Source: Melioribacteraceae bacterium (lineage in GTDB: Bacteria; Bacteroidota; Ignavibacteria; Ignavibacteriales; Melioribacteraceae). From it: a stretch of DNA of 48,551 nucleotides. The stretch is taken from NCBI GenBank assembly GCA_015493615.1, contig WGCV01000025.1:1-48551 (forward strand), given 5' to 3'. Shown piece by piece: positions 26,898-34,647 of this stretch. The notes under the pieces are model-generated. The model was not told the DNA's origin, did not search any database, and was given only the letters and a program-made list of their open reading frames with translations. Every line of letters starts with the position of its first letter. The stretch's first letter is position 1. Made by a program: the position numbers and the translations under genes.

Positions 26898-27084
26898 TTA
26901 AACAATCTCACAAATTAAATAGAATACACCACAGAGTGGATTGTTTCCAGCAATAACAAAACACAGTGCAAAAAGTGCCAAGCAATCAATGCTATCAGCA
27001 GCTTTTAGCTCAGGACTAAGCCCAGGCATTAATACTAACAACCAAAAAGCCTGTTTGAAATTTGTTTTTTAGAAAGTTTGCCAT
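26898..27084 (-). pseudogene. Small hydrophobic Cys-rich peptide gene with a single-base frameshift
   Basis: A perfect AGGAG lies 6 bases before ATG 27084, but the frame stops after 22 codons. Removing one A from a six-A run (27065-27070) restores a 61-codon frame ending at 26898. Its N-terminal half is hydrophobic (QAFWLLVLMPG). Its C-terminal half is hydrophobic too and carries four cysteines (IDCLALFALCFVIAG, then NNPLCGVFYLICEIV). The tight spacing of 17 bases after the upstream gene and the strong ribosome site argue that it was a real gene. It is either a genuine inactivating mutation or a homopolymer sequencing error. Function unknown; a bacteriocin-like peptide or a small membrane protein are possibilities only. 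Confidence 0.5.
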
Positions 27085-27101
27085 AGTTACTCCTTATTTA
27101 A

Positions 27102-27701
27102 TTAATAGAAATAAGGGGAAAATAAATTATTCTGTATTTGAGTTTCTTTATTCCCCCAATTAATAAATTGTAACAAATCAATTGAGATATAGAATGATTT
27201 ATAAACTTCAAAACCAACTCTGAGTGAATTTGTAAAATTAGAATGATGAATTTCATAAATATTAATAAAACTTGTTAATATTCTTGTATTATCTGTTAAA
27301 CTTAGTGAATAGTTAAATTGCAAAAAGGAAGGGAAAAAAGCTTGTTCTTCTTTATTATTAGAAACTAACGAATAGTTAACACCTCCATATATATTTAATG
27401 AAAAATATGAGTCCTCAGCTAAAACTAAAGAATAACCAACCCCAAATTGTTTTTGATAATTAAATTTAAGTTGTTTACTTGAAGTAGGAACAAAACGACC
27501 ATCTGCTGATATTACAAAGTATTGTTTACTTGTTAGATTCAATTTATAAAATATTTGCCCCCCTAATGTCGCATTGTTCCAACTTGAAAACATTTTAGGT
27601 AGATACTCACCAATAACTCTTCCTTGTAAACTTCTTTGTTGTTGTCCGGATACTAAATTAACAAAAACGAAAAAAATAAATAATAATCTTGAAATCCTCA
27701 T
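27102..27701 (-). CDS. Small outer-membrane beta-barrel-like protein
   Basis: 199 aa from ATG 27701, which has GAGG at good spacing; a GTG at 27707 is possible but poorer. A signal peptide (LLFIFFVFVNLVSGQ) is followed by alternating strands rich in Tyr/Phe/Asn (YFVISADGRFV, SYFSLNIYGGVNYSLV, SFYISIDLLQFI). The C-terminal residue is Tyr after PYF, as in many barrel proteins that end in an aromatic residue. First gene of the island unit, downstream of an inverted-repeat promoter region. Not recognised as a named family. Confidence 0.65.
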   Translation of the reverse strand: MRISRLLFIFFVFVNLVSGQQQRSLQGRVIGEYLPKMFSSWNNATLGGQIFYKLNLTSKQYFVISADGRFVPTSSKQLKFNYQKQFGVGYSLVLAEDSYFSLNIYGGVNYSLVSNNKEEQAFFPSFLQFNYSLSLTDNTRILTSFINIYEIHHSNFTNSLRVGFEVYKSFYISIDLLQFINWGNKETQIQNNLFSPYFY

Positions 27702-27717
27702 ACTCACCTCTCTTTTG

Positions 27718-27759
27718 TTTTGACAAATATATATATTTATATTTATATATATATCAAAA
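27718..27759 (-). promoter_or_regulatory. AT-rich palindromic promoter/operator for the island unit
   Basis: An imperfect inverted repeat with TTTTGA...TCAAAA outer arms and alternating TATATA inside, centred near 27738. On the minus strand a TTGATA element is followed after about 16 bases by TATATA, a plausible -35/-10 pair, which would start a transcript just before the barrel gene. The dyad could bind a dimeric regulator; none is encoded beside it. Confidence 0.4.
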
Positions 27760-28393
27760 TATTTCTTTCAAATAATTATTTTTTCTACTTTATAAGTTTT
27801 ATTTGGTCACCCCTTGAAAAGGCAAATGGTTGGGAAGGTGCTCGAAAGACAAAGAAGTAAAGCAATTGTAATTTATAAAATTGCAAGATTTGAATAAATT
27901 GGGCTAAAAATCTTGCAAGAAAATGAGTAAAAAATGATAGGGACATTACTGGTTCAGAATCAAGGATTGATTTATTAATGCCGTTGTTAATTTGTTTCAT
28001 AGAAATGAATAACGAGTTTCTATTATTAGACGAATAAATAGATTGGAATAACTTGGAAAATAAACTGGCTATTGCCTCATCTCCAAAATTAAACATCAGT
28101 CCATAAATCTTATTGGCATTGATAGCTATCCTATATTGGATATTACTTTTAGTGTTGTTGGGTAATGAATCCGAACATGCAAAATTATTGATGGAATATG
28201 AATGAGTGAGCTGAAAATATAAAGATTAACTTTTTTTTTGGGGGGGGGATTTCCAAGAACTTCTTTTTTCAGTACTTTTAGAAATTTTTCTCTAAATTAG
28301 ATTTCACAATGAATGACTATCTTCTAATTAGAGCTTTTTTATGTGGCTTCTATATTTGTCGCATAATATATATTATGTAAACCTACGAATATA
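27760..28393. other. Gene-poor AT-rich gap with a T9G9 homopolymer
   Basis: No credible gene. A minus-strand frame runs open from about 28228 to 27785 but has no ribosome site, no early ATG and no recognisable motif. A T9G9 run at 28231-28248 is the only long homopolymer pair in the window. Possibly decayed accessory DNA. Confidence 0.5.
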
Positions 28394-28615
28394 TCAGATT
28401 GAACCTGATAATTTGAGATAAATATAAACTAACAATGCTATCATAATAATATAAAGTAGCGGAGACTTCGTTCTCCTCTTCAATCGGCTGGCGTTTCTGA
28501 AACCGAGTTTCCTTTTTCTTCTCTCGAGTTCTTTTAATTCTTCATCCTGTTCGGGATCGTAAAATTGCGGGATATAATTAAAAGATTTATTTTTGGGTAA
28601 TTTTTTCTTAAGCAT
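28394..28615 (-). CDS. Small basic protein with one C-terminal membrane helix
   Basis: 73 aa. A charged N-terminus (PEQDEELKELERRKRK) and a single C-terminal transmembrane helix (YIIMIALLVYIYL, about 55-70). The ribosome site TTAGG precedes the ATG. The start overlaps the dagK stop by 8 bases, so it is co-transcribed with the pgsA-ftsY-dagK unit. A tail-anchored topology is inferred. Function unknown. Confidence 0.6.
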   Translation of the reverse strand: MLKKKLPKNKSFNYIPQFYDPEQDEELKELERRKRKLGFRNASRLKRRTKSPLLYIIMIALLVYIYLKLSGSI

Positions 28616-29540
28616 TTTTAAAACCTAAAAATATTAACTTTTCTTCTAAAATTTTAATATCAATATTTACAGCTTGTTCCGAAAAAATTTCACCGTCGGC
28701 GTGAACTATAAAAGGATTTTTAAGCGCAATAGAAATTTGTTTTCCGTTTTTATGAAGGAATTCCGGAATTTGTTCGGTTTTGTTGATTAAAACTTTGGGA
28801 AGCTTTTTCACTATTTCCAGAGGAGATAAATGTTTGATAACCGTTATATCCAGAATGTCGTCGTCAATTTTTGCATACGGATTTAAGTAAAATCCCCCTC
28901 CGCTCGTTTTGTTGTTGCCGACGGTTACCAGAAGTTTCTCGGATGCGTCAGAATGAGGTTCTCCGTCGATTTTAATTGTAGGTTCAATCGGAATATACTT
29001 CTTGATTCCTTTGAAAACGGCAAGTATATATGAAGGGATTCCGGACAGTACCTTATTTTCAAGGTTAAGATATGCCACATATGAATCAAAACCGATTCCG
29101 AGTGCGTTGACAAACTGGAAACTTACTGTTTTTCCGTTCTTTTCAGACAATTCCACTGTGGAAAGGTTAACGCTTTTTTCAATACAATTTCCGGAAATAA
29201 GGCATTCAAGAATGACTTCCGAACTGTTTTTATCGTTTACTTCTTTTGCAAAATCATTACCGCTTCCTAACGGGAGCACGAGAATTTTAGGGGAATTATT
29301 TGAATCAGGAGATATTCCGTTTATGACTTCGGACAATGTTCCGTCTCCGCCCATTACAATAAAAAGGTCTGTTGAGCCGGATAAATTACGGACTAACTCG
29401 GTAGCATGCTTTCTCCGCTTTGTTTCGTAAACATCATATTTAAGATTGCCTTTTTTTAATAAAGATTCCATTTTTTTTCTAAACTTAAGCGCTTTTCCTT
29501 TTCCCGCTTTCGGATTAAGAATTACGGCAATTTTATTCAT
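28608..29540 (-). CDS. dagK: Diacylglycerol kinase family lipid kinase (DagK/YegS-type)
   Basis: 310 aa from ATG 29540, which has AGGAG at good distance; the frame opens further upstream at 29573 inside ftsY. KIAVILNPKAGKGKA starts the DAGK catalytic domain and MGGDGTLSEVINGI is the nucleotide-binding GGDGT motif; GSGNDFAKEVN is the second conserved block. It phosphorylates diacylglycerol or a related lipid at the membrane, recycling it to phospholipid synthesis. It overlaps ftsY by 8 bases upstream, and the chain pgsA-ftsY-dagK groups membrane lipid and membrane-targeting genes. Confidence 0.88.
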   Translation of the reverse strand: MNKIAVILNPKAGKGKALKFRKKMESLLKKGNLKYDVYETKRRKHATELVRNLSGSTDLFIVMGGDGTLSEVINGISPDSNNSPKILVLPLGSGNDFAKEVNDKNSSEVILECLISGNCIEKSVNLSTVELSEKNGKTVSFQFVNALGIGFDSYVAYLNLENKVLSGIPSYILAVFKGIKKYIPIEPTIKIDGEPHSDASEKLLVTVGNNKTSGGGFYLNPYAKIDDDILDITVIKHLSPLEIVKKLPKVLINKTEQIPEFLHKNGKQISIALKNPFIVHADGEIFSEQAVNIDIKILEEKLIFLGFKNA

Positions 29541-30489
29541 CGTTACTTCTCCTGTCAAAAAAAGCTTTGGCAAAAGCCGAAGGATCGAATGTCTGCAAAT
29601 CGTTAATTCCCTCTCCCACTCCGATGTACCGAATCGGGATTTTGAGTTCGGAGCATATTTGGAAGACTATTCCTCCCTTTGCCGTACCGTCCAATTTAGT
29701 AATAATCAGCCCGGAAAGCTCGGTATATTTTGCAAACTCTTTAGCCTGAACAAGTCCGTTTTGCCCTGTGCTGCCGTCGATTACAAGCAATGTTTCGTTG
29801 GGAGCATAGTCGAGCACCTTCTTTAAAACTCGCTTAATTTTGCTGAGTTCTTCCATGAGATTATTTTTTGTGTGAAGGCGTCCGGCGGTATCAATCAACA
29901 CAACATCCGCTTTTTCGCGAATCGCCTGCTGAAGCGTGTCGAAGGCTACGGAGGAAGGATCTTCGCCGTGTTTACTGGTAACAATCTTAACCCCCGCCCT
30001 ATCAGCCCAAACATCCAATTGCTCATTTGCCGCAGCTCTGAAAGTATCCGCCGAGCCGATAACTACTTTAAGTCCGCTTTCTTTAAAATTGTGCGCCAAT
30101 TTACCTATTGTAGTGGTTTTTCCCACACCGTTTACGCCCACGACAAGAATTACATAAGGTTTGTATTTTTCGATTTCCTCTTTAATTTCAACTTCATCTT
30201 CATATTTTTGAAGAATTTTACGTAATCGTCGTTCGAGAATTTCAAATATCTTTTCTTCGGAGCGGTCTTTTTCAGCCATTAATGAATCGCGGGTTTGCTC
30301 GATAATGTCGAGAGCGGTATCAAAACCTATATCGCTCGAAATTAAAATTTCTTCCAAACTTTCCAGAGTGTCTTCGTCCAATTTTGCTCTTCCGGTCATA
30401 GTTTCAGCGATTTTACCGAAAAGCTTTTCTCGGGTTTTTGAAAGCCCTTTTTTCAACTTGTTCATATTAAAATTTGAACCGAATGCCAT
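29533..30489 (-). CDS. ftsY: Signal recognition particle receptor FtsY
   Basis: 318 aa, short because it lacks the acidic A domain of Escherichia coli FtsY. An N domain (about 1-95) is followed by the G domain with G1 GVNGVGKTTTIGKLA, ADTFRAAANEQL, DTAGRLHTKNNLMEEL and TKLDGTAKGG. GTPase that docks SRP-ribosome complexes at the membrane. GGAG lies 9 bases before the ATG. Its end overlaps dagK and it follows pgsA by 3 bases, so the three are one unit. Confidence 0.95.
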   Translation of the reverse strand: MAFGSNFNMNKLKKGLSKTREKLFGKIAETMTGRAKLDEDTLESLEEILISSDIGFDTALDIIEQTRDSLMAEKDRSEEKIFEILERRLRKILQKYEDEVEIKEEIEKYKPYVILVVGVNGVGKTTTIGKLAHNFKESGLKVVIGSADTFRAAANEQLDVWADRAGVKIVTSKHGEDPSSVAFDTLQQAIREKADVVLIDTAGRLHTKNNLMEELSKIKRVLKKVLDYAPNETLLVIDGSTGQNGLVQAKEFAKYTELSGLIITKLDGTAKGGIVFQICSELKIPIRYIGVGEGINDLQTFDPSAFAKAFFDRRSNDE

Positions 30490-30492
30490 AAC

Positions 30493-31059
30493 TTAAGACT
30501 CCTTAATTTCTTTATAAGCTCTGTAACCATAAATAATTACAGATAAAAAGCTCATAAATATACTTAAATATTCAACAAAATAATATAAAACAGGCGTTTC
30601 TATTTTACCGTTTAGCACAACGATTATAAAGTATAATCCGATTGAAACGACAGTTGCTTTCCCCCAGTAGTTCGAGGGGAGCACGCGACCTAATTTTTTG
30701 CTGACAAATATTCCGCCGGTAAAAATAAAAACATCTCTTGCAATTATTATATAAAAATAAAATGCCGGAATATCTCCTTGTAAAAAAAGCTGAATGGAGA
30801 TTAAAGCGACTAATATTTTATCGGCGAGAGGATCTATAACCTTTCCCATTTCAGTAACTTGGTTTAATTTACGGGCTAGAAAACCATCCGAAATGTCGGT
30901 TAAATAAGCAAAAAAGAAAAGCGCTAAAGTCCAATACCTGAAGCTTGCTCCCGCATTTAAGTTGCTTAAAGTGTAATATATCGGAAAGAATAAAAGTATT
31001 CTTACGAATGAAATAAAGTTGGAAATTGTAAAAATATCTTCTTTTTTTAATTTATTCAT
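30493..31059 (-). CDS. pgsA: CDP-diacylglycerol-glycerol-3-phosphate 3-phosphatidyltransferase
   Basis: 188 aa with several membrane helices. The complete CDP-alcohol phosphotransferase motif is present: D55-x2-D58-G59-x2-A62-R63-x8-G72-x3-D76-x3-D80. It makes phosphatidylglycerol phosphate from CDP-DAG in the inner membrane. The motif alone does not separate PgsA from other CDP-alcohol transferases; length and the partner genes favour PgsA. First gene of the minus-strand unit, separated from purF by 124 bp. Confidence 0.85.
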   Translation of the reverse strand: MNKLKKEDIFTISNFISFVRILLFFPIYYTLSNLNAGASFRYWTLALFFFAYLTDISDGFLARKLNQVTEMGKVIDPLADKILVALISIQLFLQGDIPAFYFYIIIARDVFIFTGGIFVSKKLGRVLPSNYWGKATVVSIGLYFIIVVLNGKIETPVLYYFVEYLSIFMSFLSVIIYGYRAYKEIKES

Positions 31060-31183
31060 AAATTATCTTTCTGTAATACATATATAGTTTATTAGATGAA
31101 TACGTTTAATTGCTTCTATTATAAATTATTATTATTAAATACTTAAGGTAAAATTAACGTGTTTATCTAAGAGATAAAGGATA

Positions 31184-32686
31184 TTATTCATCATAATACT
31201 CTTTTGTATATTTTTTATCAATATTAGTCGGGTAATTTCCTGAGAAACAAGCGGTACAAAAGTCATTCGGAGCATGATCAACCATAGCTTCAAGCATTTC
31301 ATCAATGGTTAAATATTCAAGAGAATCTACATTCAGATACTTCTCAATTTCTTTAACATTGTTAAATTTATTTGCAATAAGCTCATCTTTTGAAGGGAAA
31401 TCCATTCCATAGTAACACGGATGAAGTATCGGCGCGGATGAAATACGGAGGTGGATTTCCTTTGCTCCAGCCTCGCGAATAAGTTCGACCAATTGCTTGC
31501 TGGTAGTACCGCGTACAATGGAATCATCTATAATTACGACTGTTTTATCTTCCAAAACCCCTTTTACGGTGTTGAATTTTATTCTTACGCCTATTTCCCT
31601 TTTACTTTGTTCGGGTTGAATAAATGTCCGTCCGATGTAATGGCTTCGAATCAGCCCGATTTCCAGTTTGCTCGGAATATCCATTTTAGCCAATTGATTT
31701 TCGTACCCGATTGCCGTTGTGTTGGAACTATCCGGGACACTGATGACAATAACTTTTTGGTCATCTTTATCCCTTACCGGATGTTTCTCTGCAAGAACTT
31801 TCCCGAGTTTTCGCCTTATTTTATCTACATTTGTACCGAAAATTTTACTGTCAGGTCGCGAGAAGTAAATGAACTCGAAAATACAATGCTTGGGAGCATG
31901 CGTCGGTTCGTCAAAAATTGAGTATGATTTCAGTTTTTTTGTTTCAATTACTTCATTATCAATCACAACAATTTCGCCCGGATTGACGTCTCGGATATAT
32001 TCGGCTTTGTTAATATCAAAAGCGCATGTTTCGGAGGCAACCAAAAATCCGCCGTTCAATCGCCCGATACTGAGCGGACGGAATCCGAACGGGTCGCGTG
32101 CAGCTATTAATTTGTCGTCTGTTAATATGGTAAGTGAATATGCTCCCTCCAATCTTCTAAGCGCCATTCTGATTTGCTCGACTTGGTTTTCTTCCTTGCT
32201 CCGTGCAATGAGGTGTAAAATCACTTCGGTATCGCTGCTTGTTTGGAAAATCGCTCCTTTCTTTACGAGTTCTTCGCGTATTTCCCCTGCGTTTGTCAGA
32301 TTCCCGTTGTGAGCTACTGCAAGATGTCCCATTCTGTAATTTACAACAAACGGCTGAATATTTTTCTTGGATATTGAGGAACCGGTCGTGGAATACCGGT
32401 TATGCCCGATTGCGGCGTTACCGCTTAACTTATTCTTAAATAACGAATTATCATGAAATACATCGGAAACAAGTCCAAAATCTTTATGAAATGAGAATTT
32501 TATTTTCCCGTCAGAGGCTTTGTTGGCGGAAACAATTCCCGCTGATTCCTGTCCCCTGTGCTGCAAGGCGTGAAGTCCGTAATAAGCATCTACGGCGGCT
32601 TGTTTTTCTCCGAATGCTCCGAAAACTCCGCAGTGGCATTTCGGTTTTTCCGAAACAAACTTAAACTCTCTGAATTTCATCAACAT
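31184..32686 (-). CDS. purF: Amidophosphoribosyltransferase
   Basis: 500 aa. The N-terminal glutaminase begins at the catalytic Cys in CGVFGAFG (about residue 19), with a short propeptide to be removed. HALQHRGQESAG and HNRYSTTG follow. The PRPP site is VVIIDDSIVRGTT, followed by LRISSAPILHPCYYGMD. Cysteines at KHCIFEF, HPCYYG and the CTAC pair (NDFCTACFSG) indicate the Fe-S-containing Bacillus-type enzyme. Catalyses the first step of purine synthesis. ATG 32686 (GGAAAAG) or 32680 are both possible starts. Divergent from umuD. Confidence 0.95.
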   Translation of the reverse strand: MLMKFREFKFVSEKPKCHCGVFGAFGEKQAAVDAYYGLHALQHRGQESAGIVSANKASDGKIKFSFHKDFGLVSDVFHDNSLFKNKLSGNAAIGHNRYSTTGSSISKKNIQPFVVNYRMGHLAVAHNGNLTNAGEIREELVKKGAIFQTSSDTEVILHLIARSKEENQVEQIRMALRRLEGAYSLTILTDDKLIAARDPFGFRPLSIGRLNGGFLVASETCAFDINKAEYIRDVNPGEIVVIDNEVIETKKLKSYSIFDEPTHAPKHCIFEFIYFSRPDSKIFGTNVDKIRRKLGKVLAEKHPVRDKDDQKVIVISVPDSSNTTAIGYENQLAKMDIPSKLEIGLIRSHYIGRTFIQPEQSKREIGVRIKFNTVKGVLEDKTVVIIDDSIVRGTTSKQLVELIREAGAKEIHLRISSAPILHPCYYGMDFPSKDELIANKFNNVKEIEKYLNVDSLEYLTIDEMLEAMVDHAPNDFCTACFSGNYPTNIDKKYTKEYYDE

Positions 32687-32856
32687 CTTTTCCGATTAAT
32701 ACAATTTAGAAAGTTAGATAAAAATTTTTTAGGATTCAACTCAATATTATTTTTCCGAAATCATCGATTTCCAAATGAAAAAAATCACTATTTTAAATTT
32801 TAAATTTCTAATTGTTAGTTAATCAATTTATTCTTTTGAATATTAAGTTAAACCAA

Positions 32857-33312
32857 ATGAAAATCATAAAATTACATAAAAGTCAGTCTCTGGAAATTCT
32901 TGTTCCCGATACTTCAACCGAGATAGAACTTCCTTTGATAGGAGCGAGTCTCGAAGCCGGCTTCCCTTCCCCTGCCGACGACTATGTGGAAGAAACGCTC
33001 GATTTGAACAAATATTTAATCAAAAATCCGGCAAGCACTTTTTTTGCCCGCGTTACCGGAAATTCGATGATAGGCTCGAACATACAGGAAGGCGATATTT
33101 TAATAATCGACAAATCTCTTACGCCAAGGGAGGATTCCATTCTCGTTTGCGCTTTAGACGGTGAATTTACCGTAAAACGGGTAAAACAGATTGATGAAAA
33201 CACGGTTTATCTTATGCCGGATAATCCCGATTTCAAACCGATAAAAGTTTCCAGAGATAACGACCTTGTAATTTGGGGAGTTGTAACATATTCAATACAC
33301 AGGCACATGTGA
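32857..33312 (+). CDS. umuD: UmuD-like S24 self-cleaving protein
   Basis: 151 aa from ATG 32857. The frame opens at a TTG at 32812, which lacks a ribosome site and adds residues outside the family start. The putative autocleavage bond is A34-G35 (SLEAGFPSP), with catalytic Ser70 (VTGNSM) and Lys107 (FTVKRV). After RecA-triggered cleavage UmuD' pairs with UmuC as DNA polymerase V. Its stop abuts the umuC ATG (no gap). No LexA box was recognised in the divergent 170 bp with purF, which contains an AATTG/CAATT dyad near 32810-32828. Confidence 0.9.
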   Translation: MKIIKLHKSQSLEILVPDTSTEIELPLIGASLEAGFPSPADDYVEETLDLNKYLIKNPASTFFARVTGNSMIGSNIQEGDILIIDKSLTPREDSILVCALDGEFTVKRVKQIDENTVYLMPDNPDFKPIKVSRDNDLVIWGVVTYSIHRHM

Positions 33313-34578
33313 ATGTACGCGCTTGTTGACGGAAATAATTTTTACGTAAGCTGTGAAAGGGTTTTCAATCCCAAGCTGAACGGCATCCCCGTTGTGGCGC
33401 TAAGCAACAACGACGGGTGCGTAATTGCGCGTTCGCAGGAAGCAAAGGATTTGGGATTAAAAATGGGAGAACCTGCATTTCAGCGCCGGAATTTTTTCCG
33501 CGAACACAATGTGCATGTTTTCAGCAGCAACTACGAACTTTACGGCGATATGAGCCGCCGGATGCACCAAGTTTTTAAGACGTTCACGCCGAACATAGAA
33601 ATGTATTCCATCGACGAATCTTTTCTCGATCTTACCGGCATTGACAGACTTGAACGGCTGGAAGATTACGGAGCGAAGATTAAGAGGAAAGTATTTCGCG
33701 ATGTAGGGATTCCGGTTGGCGTAGGCATTGCGGAAACCAAAACTCTTGCCAAAATTGCAAACCACCTTGCCAAGAAGATTCCGCAGCTGAACGGTGTGTG
33801 TGTTCTGAGAAATCAAAAGCAAATAGATTATGCCCTAAAATTCACATTGATTGAAGATGTTTGGGGCATCGGGCGAAGATACTCCGCCAAACTGAAAATA
33901 AAGGGAATAAACACGGCTTTCGATTTTGTTAACTTGCCGGAAAGCTGGGTACTGCGGGAAATGACAGTCGTTGGGTTAAAAACTTATCAGGAACTGAAAG
34001 GGAAAAAACGGCTCTCGCTTGAGGAAGTACGACCTCCGAAAAAAGCGATTGCCACAACAAGATCTTTCGGGCGCAAAGTTGCCGATTTGAAAAATTTGGA
34101 AACTTCCGTAGCGACGCATGCCACGCGCTGCGCCGAGAAACTCCGACGGCAGAAATCGGTTGCGGCTTATGTTTCGGTTTTTATAATAACGGACAAATTT
34201 AACGAAGAAGAACCACAATACAACAACAGTTACACTATTTCCCTTCCCGTTCCCTCCAACAGCCAATTTGAGATTGTAAAGTACGCCCTTAAAGCGTTAA
34301 GGAAAATTTATCTGCAAGGTTATAAGTACAAAAAAACCGGAGTAATAGTTACCGGAATTATGACGGATGCGGATATTCAGCAAGATTTGTTTTATGAAAT
34401 CGATGTTGAGCGGCACAAACGCCTTATGAAGCAGATAGATGCGCTTAACCGCCGCTACGGAAAGGACACGGTAAAGCTCGGCATAATGGGAATGAAAAAG
34501 GAATGGAAACTCCGCCGCGAGATGCTTTCCCGGCGCTTTACAACAAACTGGGATGAAATTTTAACGCTGAAGGTTTAG
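33313..34578 (+). CDS. umuC: DNA polymerase V catalytic subunit UmuC (Y family)
   Basis: 421 aa. [19 protein letters not shown] (first metal Asp), [13 protein letters not shown], and [12 protein letters not shown] with the catalytic SIDE motif. The little-finger and C-terminal regions match UmuC length. Error-prone translesion polymerase. It is adjacent to umuD with no gap, so translation is coupled. Codon use resembles the neighbours. Confidence 0.95.
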   Translation: MYALVDGNNFYVSCERVFNPKLNGIPVVALSNNDGCVIARSQEAKDLGLKMGEPAFQRRNFFREHNVHVFSSNYELYGDMSRRMHQVFKTFTPNIEMYSIDESFLDLTGIDRLERLEDYGAKIKRKVFRDVGIPVGVGIAETKTLAKIANHLAKKIPQLNGVCVLRNQKQIDYALKFTLIEDVWGIGRRYSAKLKIKGINTAFDFVNLPESWVLREMTVVGLKTYQELKGKKRLSLEEVRPPKKAIATTRSFGRKVADLKNLETSVATHATRCAEKLRRQKSVAAYVSVFIITDKFNEEEPQYNNSYTISLPVPSNSQFEIVKYALKALRKIYLQGYKYKKTGVIVTGIMTDADIQQDLFYEIDVERHKRLMKQIDALNRRYGKDTVKLGIMGMKKEWKLRREMLSRRFTTNWDEILTLKV

Positions 34579-34647
34579 TAATCTGTAAGCGAGAGTTAAG
34601 TCAAATTCGATAAAGACTTTTTATAATAAATAAAATTGGGAAACATC

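Noticed and set aside
27064-27072. A possible programmed -1 frameshift site (A AAA AAC) in the small peptide gene
   Set aside because: The heptamer fits in frame, but a -1 shift meets a stop after nine codons; only a +1 change restores the long frame, so mutation or sequencing error is more likely.
27785-28096. A 103-codon minus-strand open frame, extendable upstream to about 28228 without a start
   Set aside because: No ribosome site, no early start codon and no family resemblance; likely chance or decayed DNA, though a broken gene cannot be excluded.
31162-31178. A hairpin TTTATCT/AGATAAA after purF as a terminator
   Set aside because: The stem is all AT-rich and no T run follows on the minus strand.
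32687-32856. A LexA/SOS box upstream of umuD
   Set aside because: Only a weak AATTG/CAATT dyad is visible; it matches no SOS-box consensus I know.
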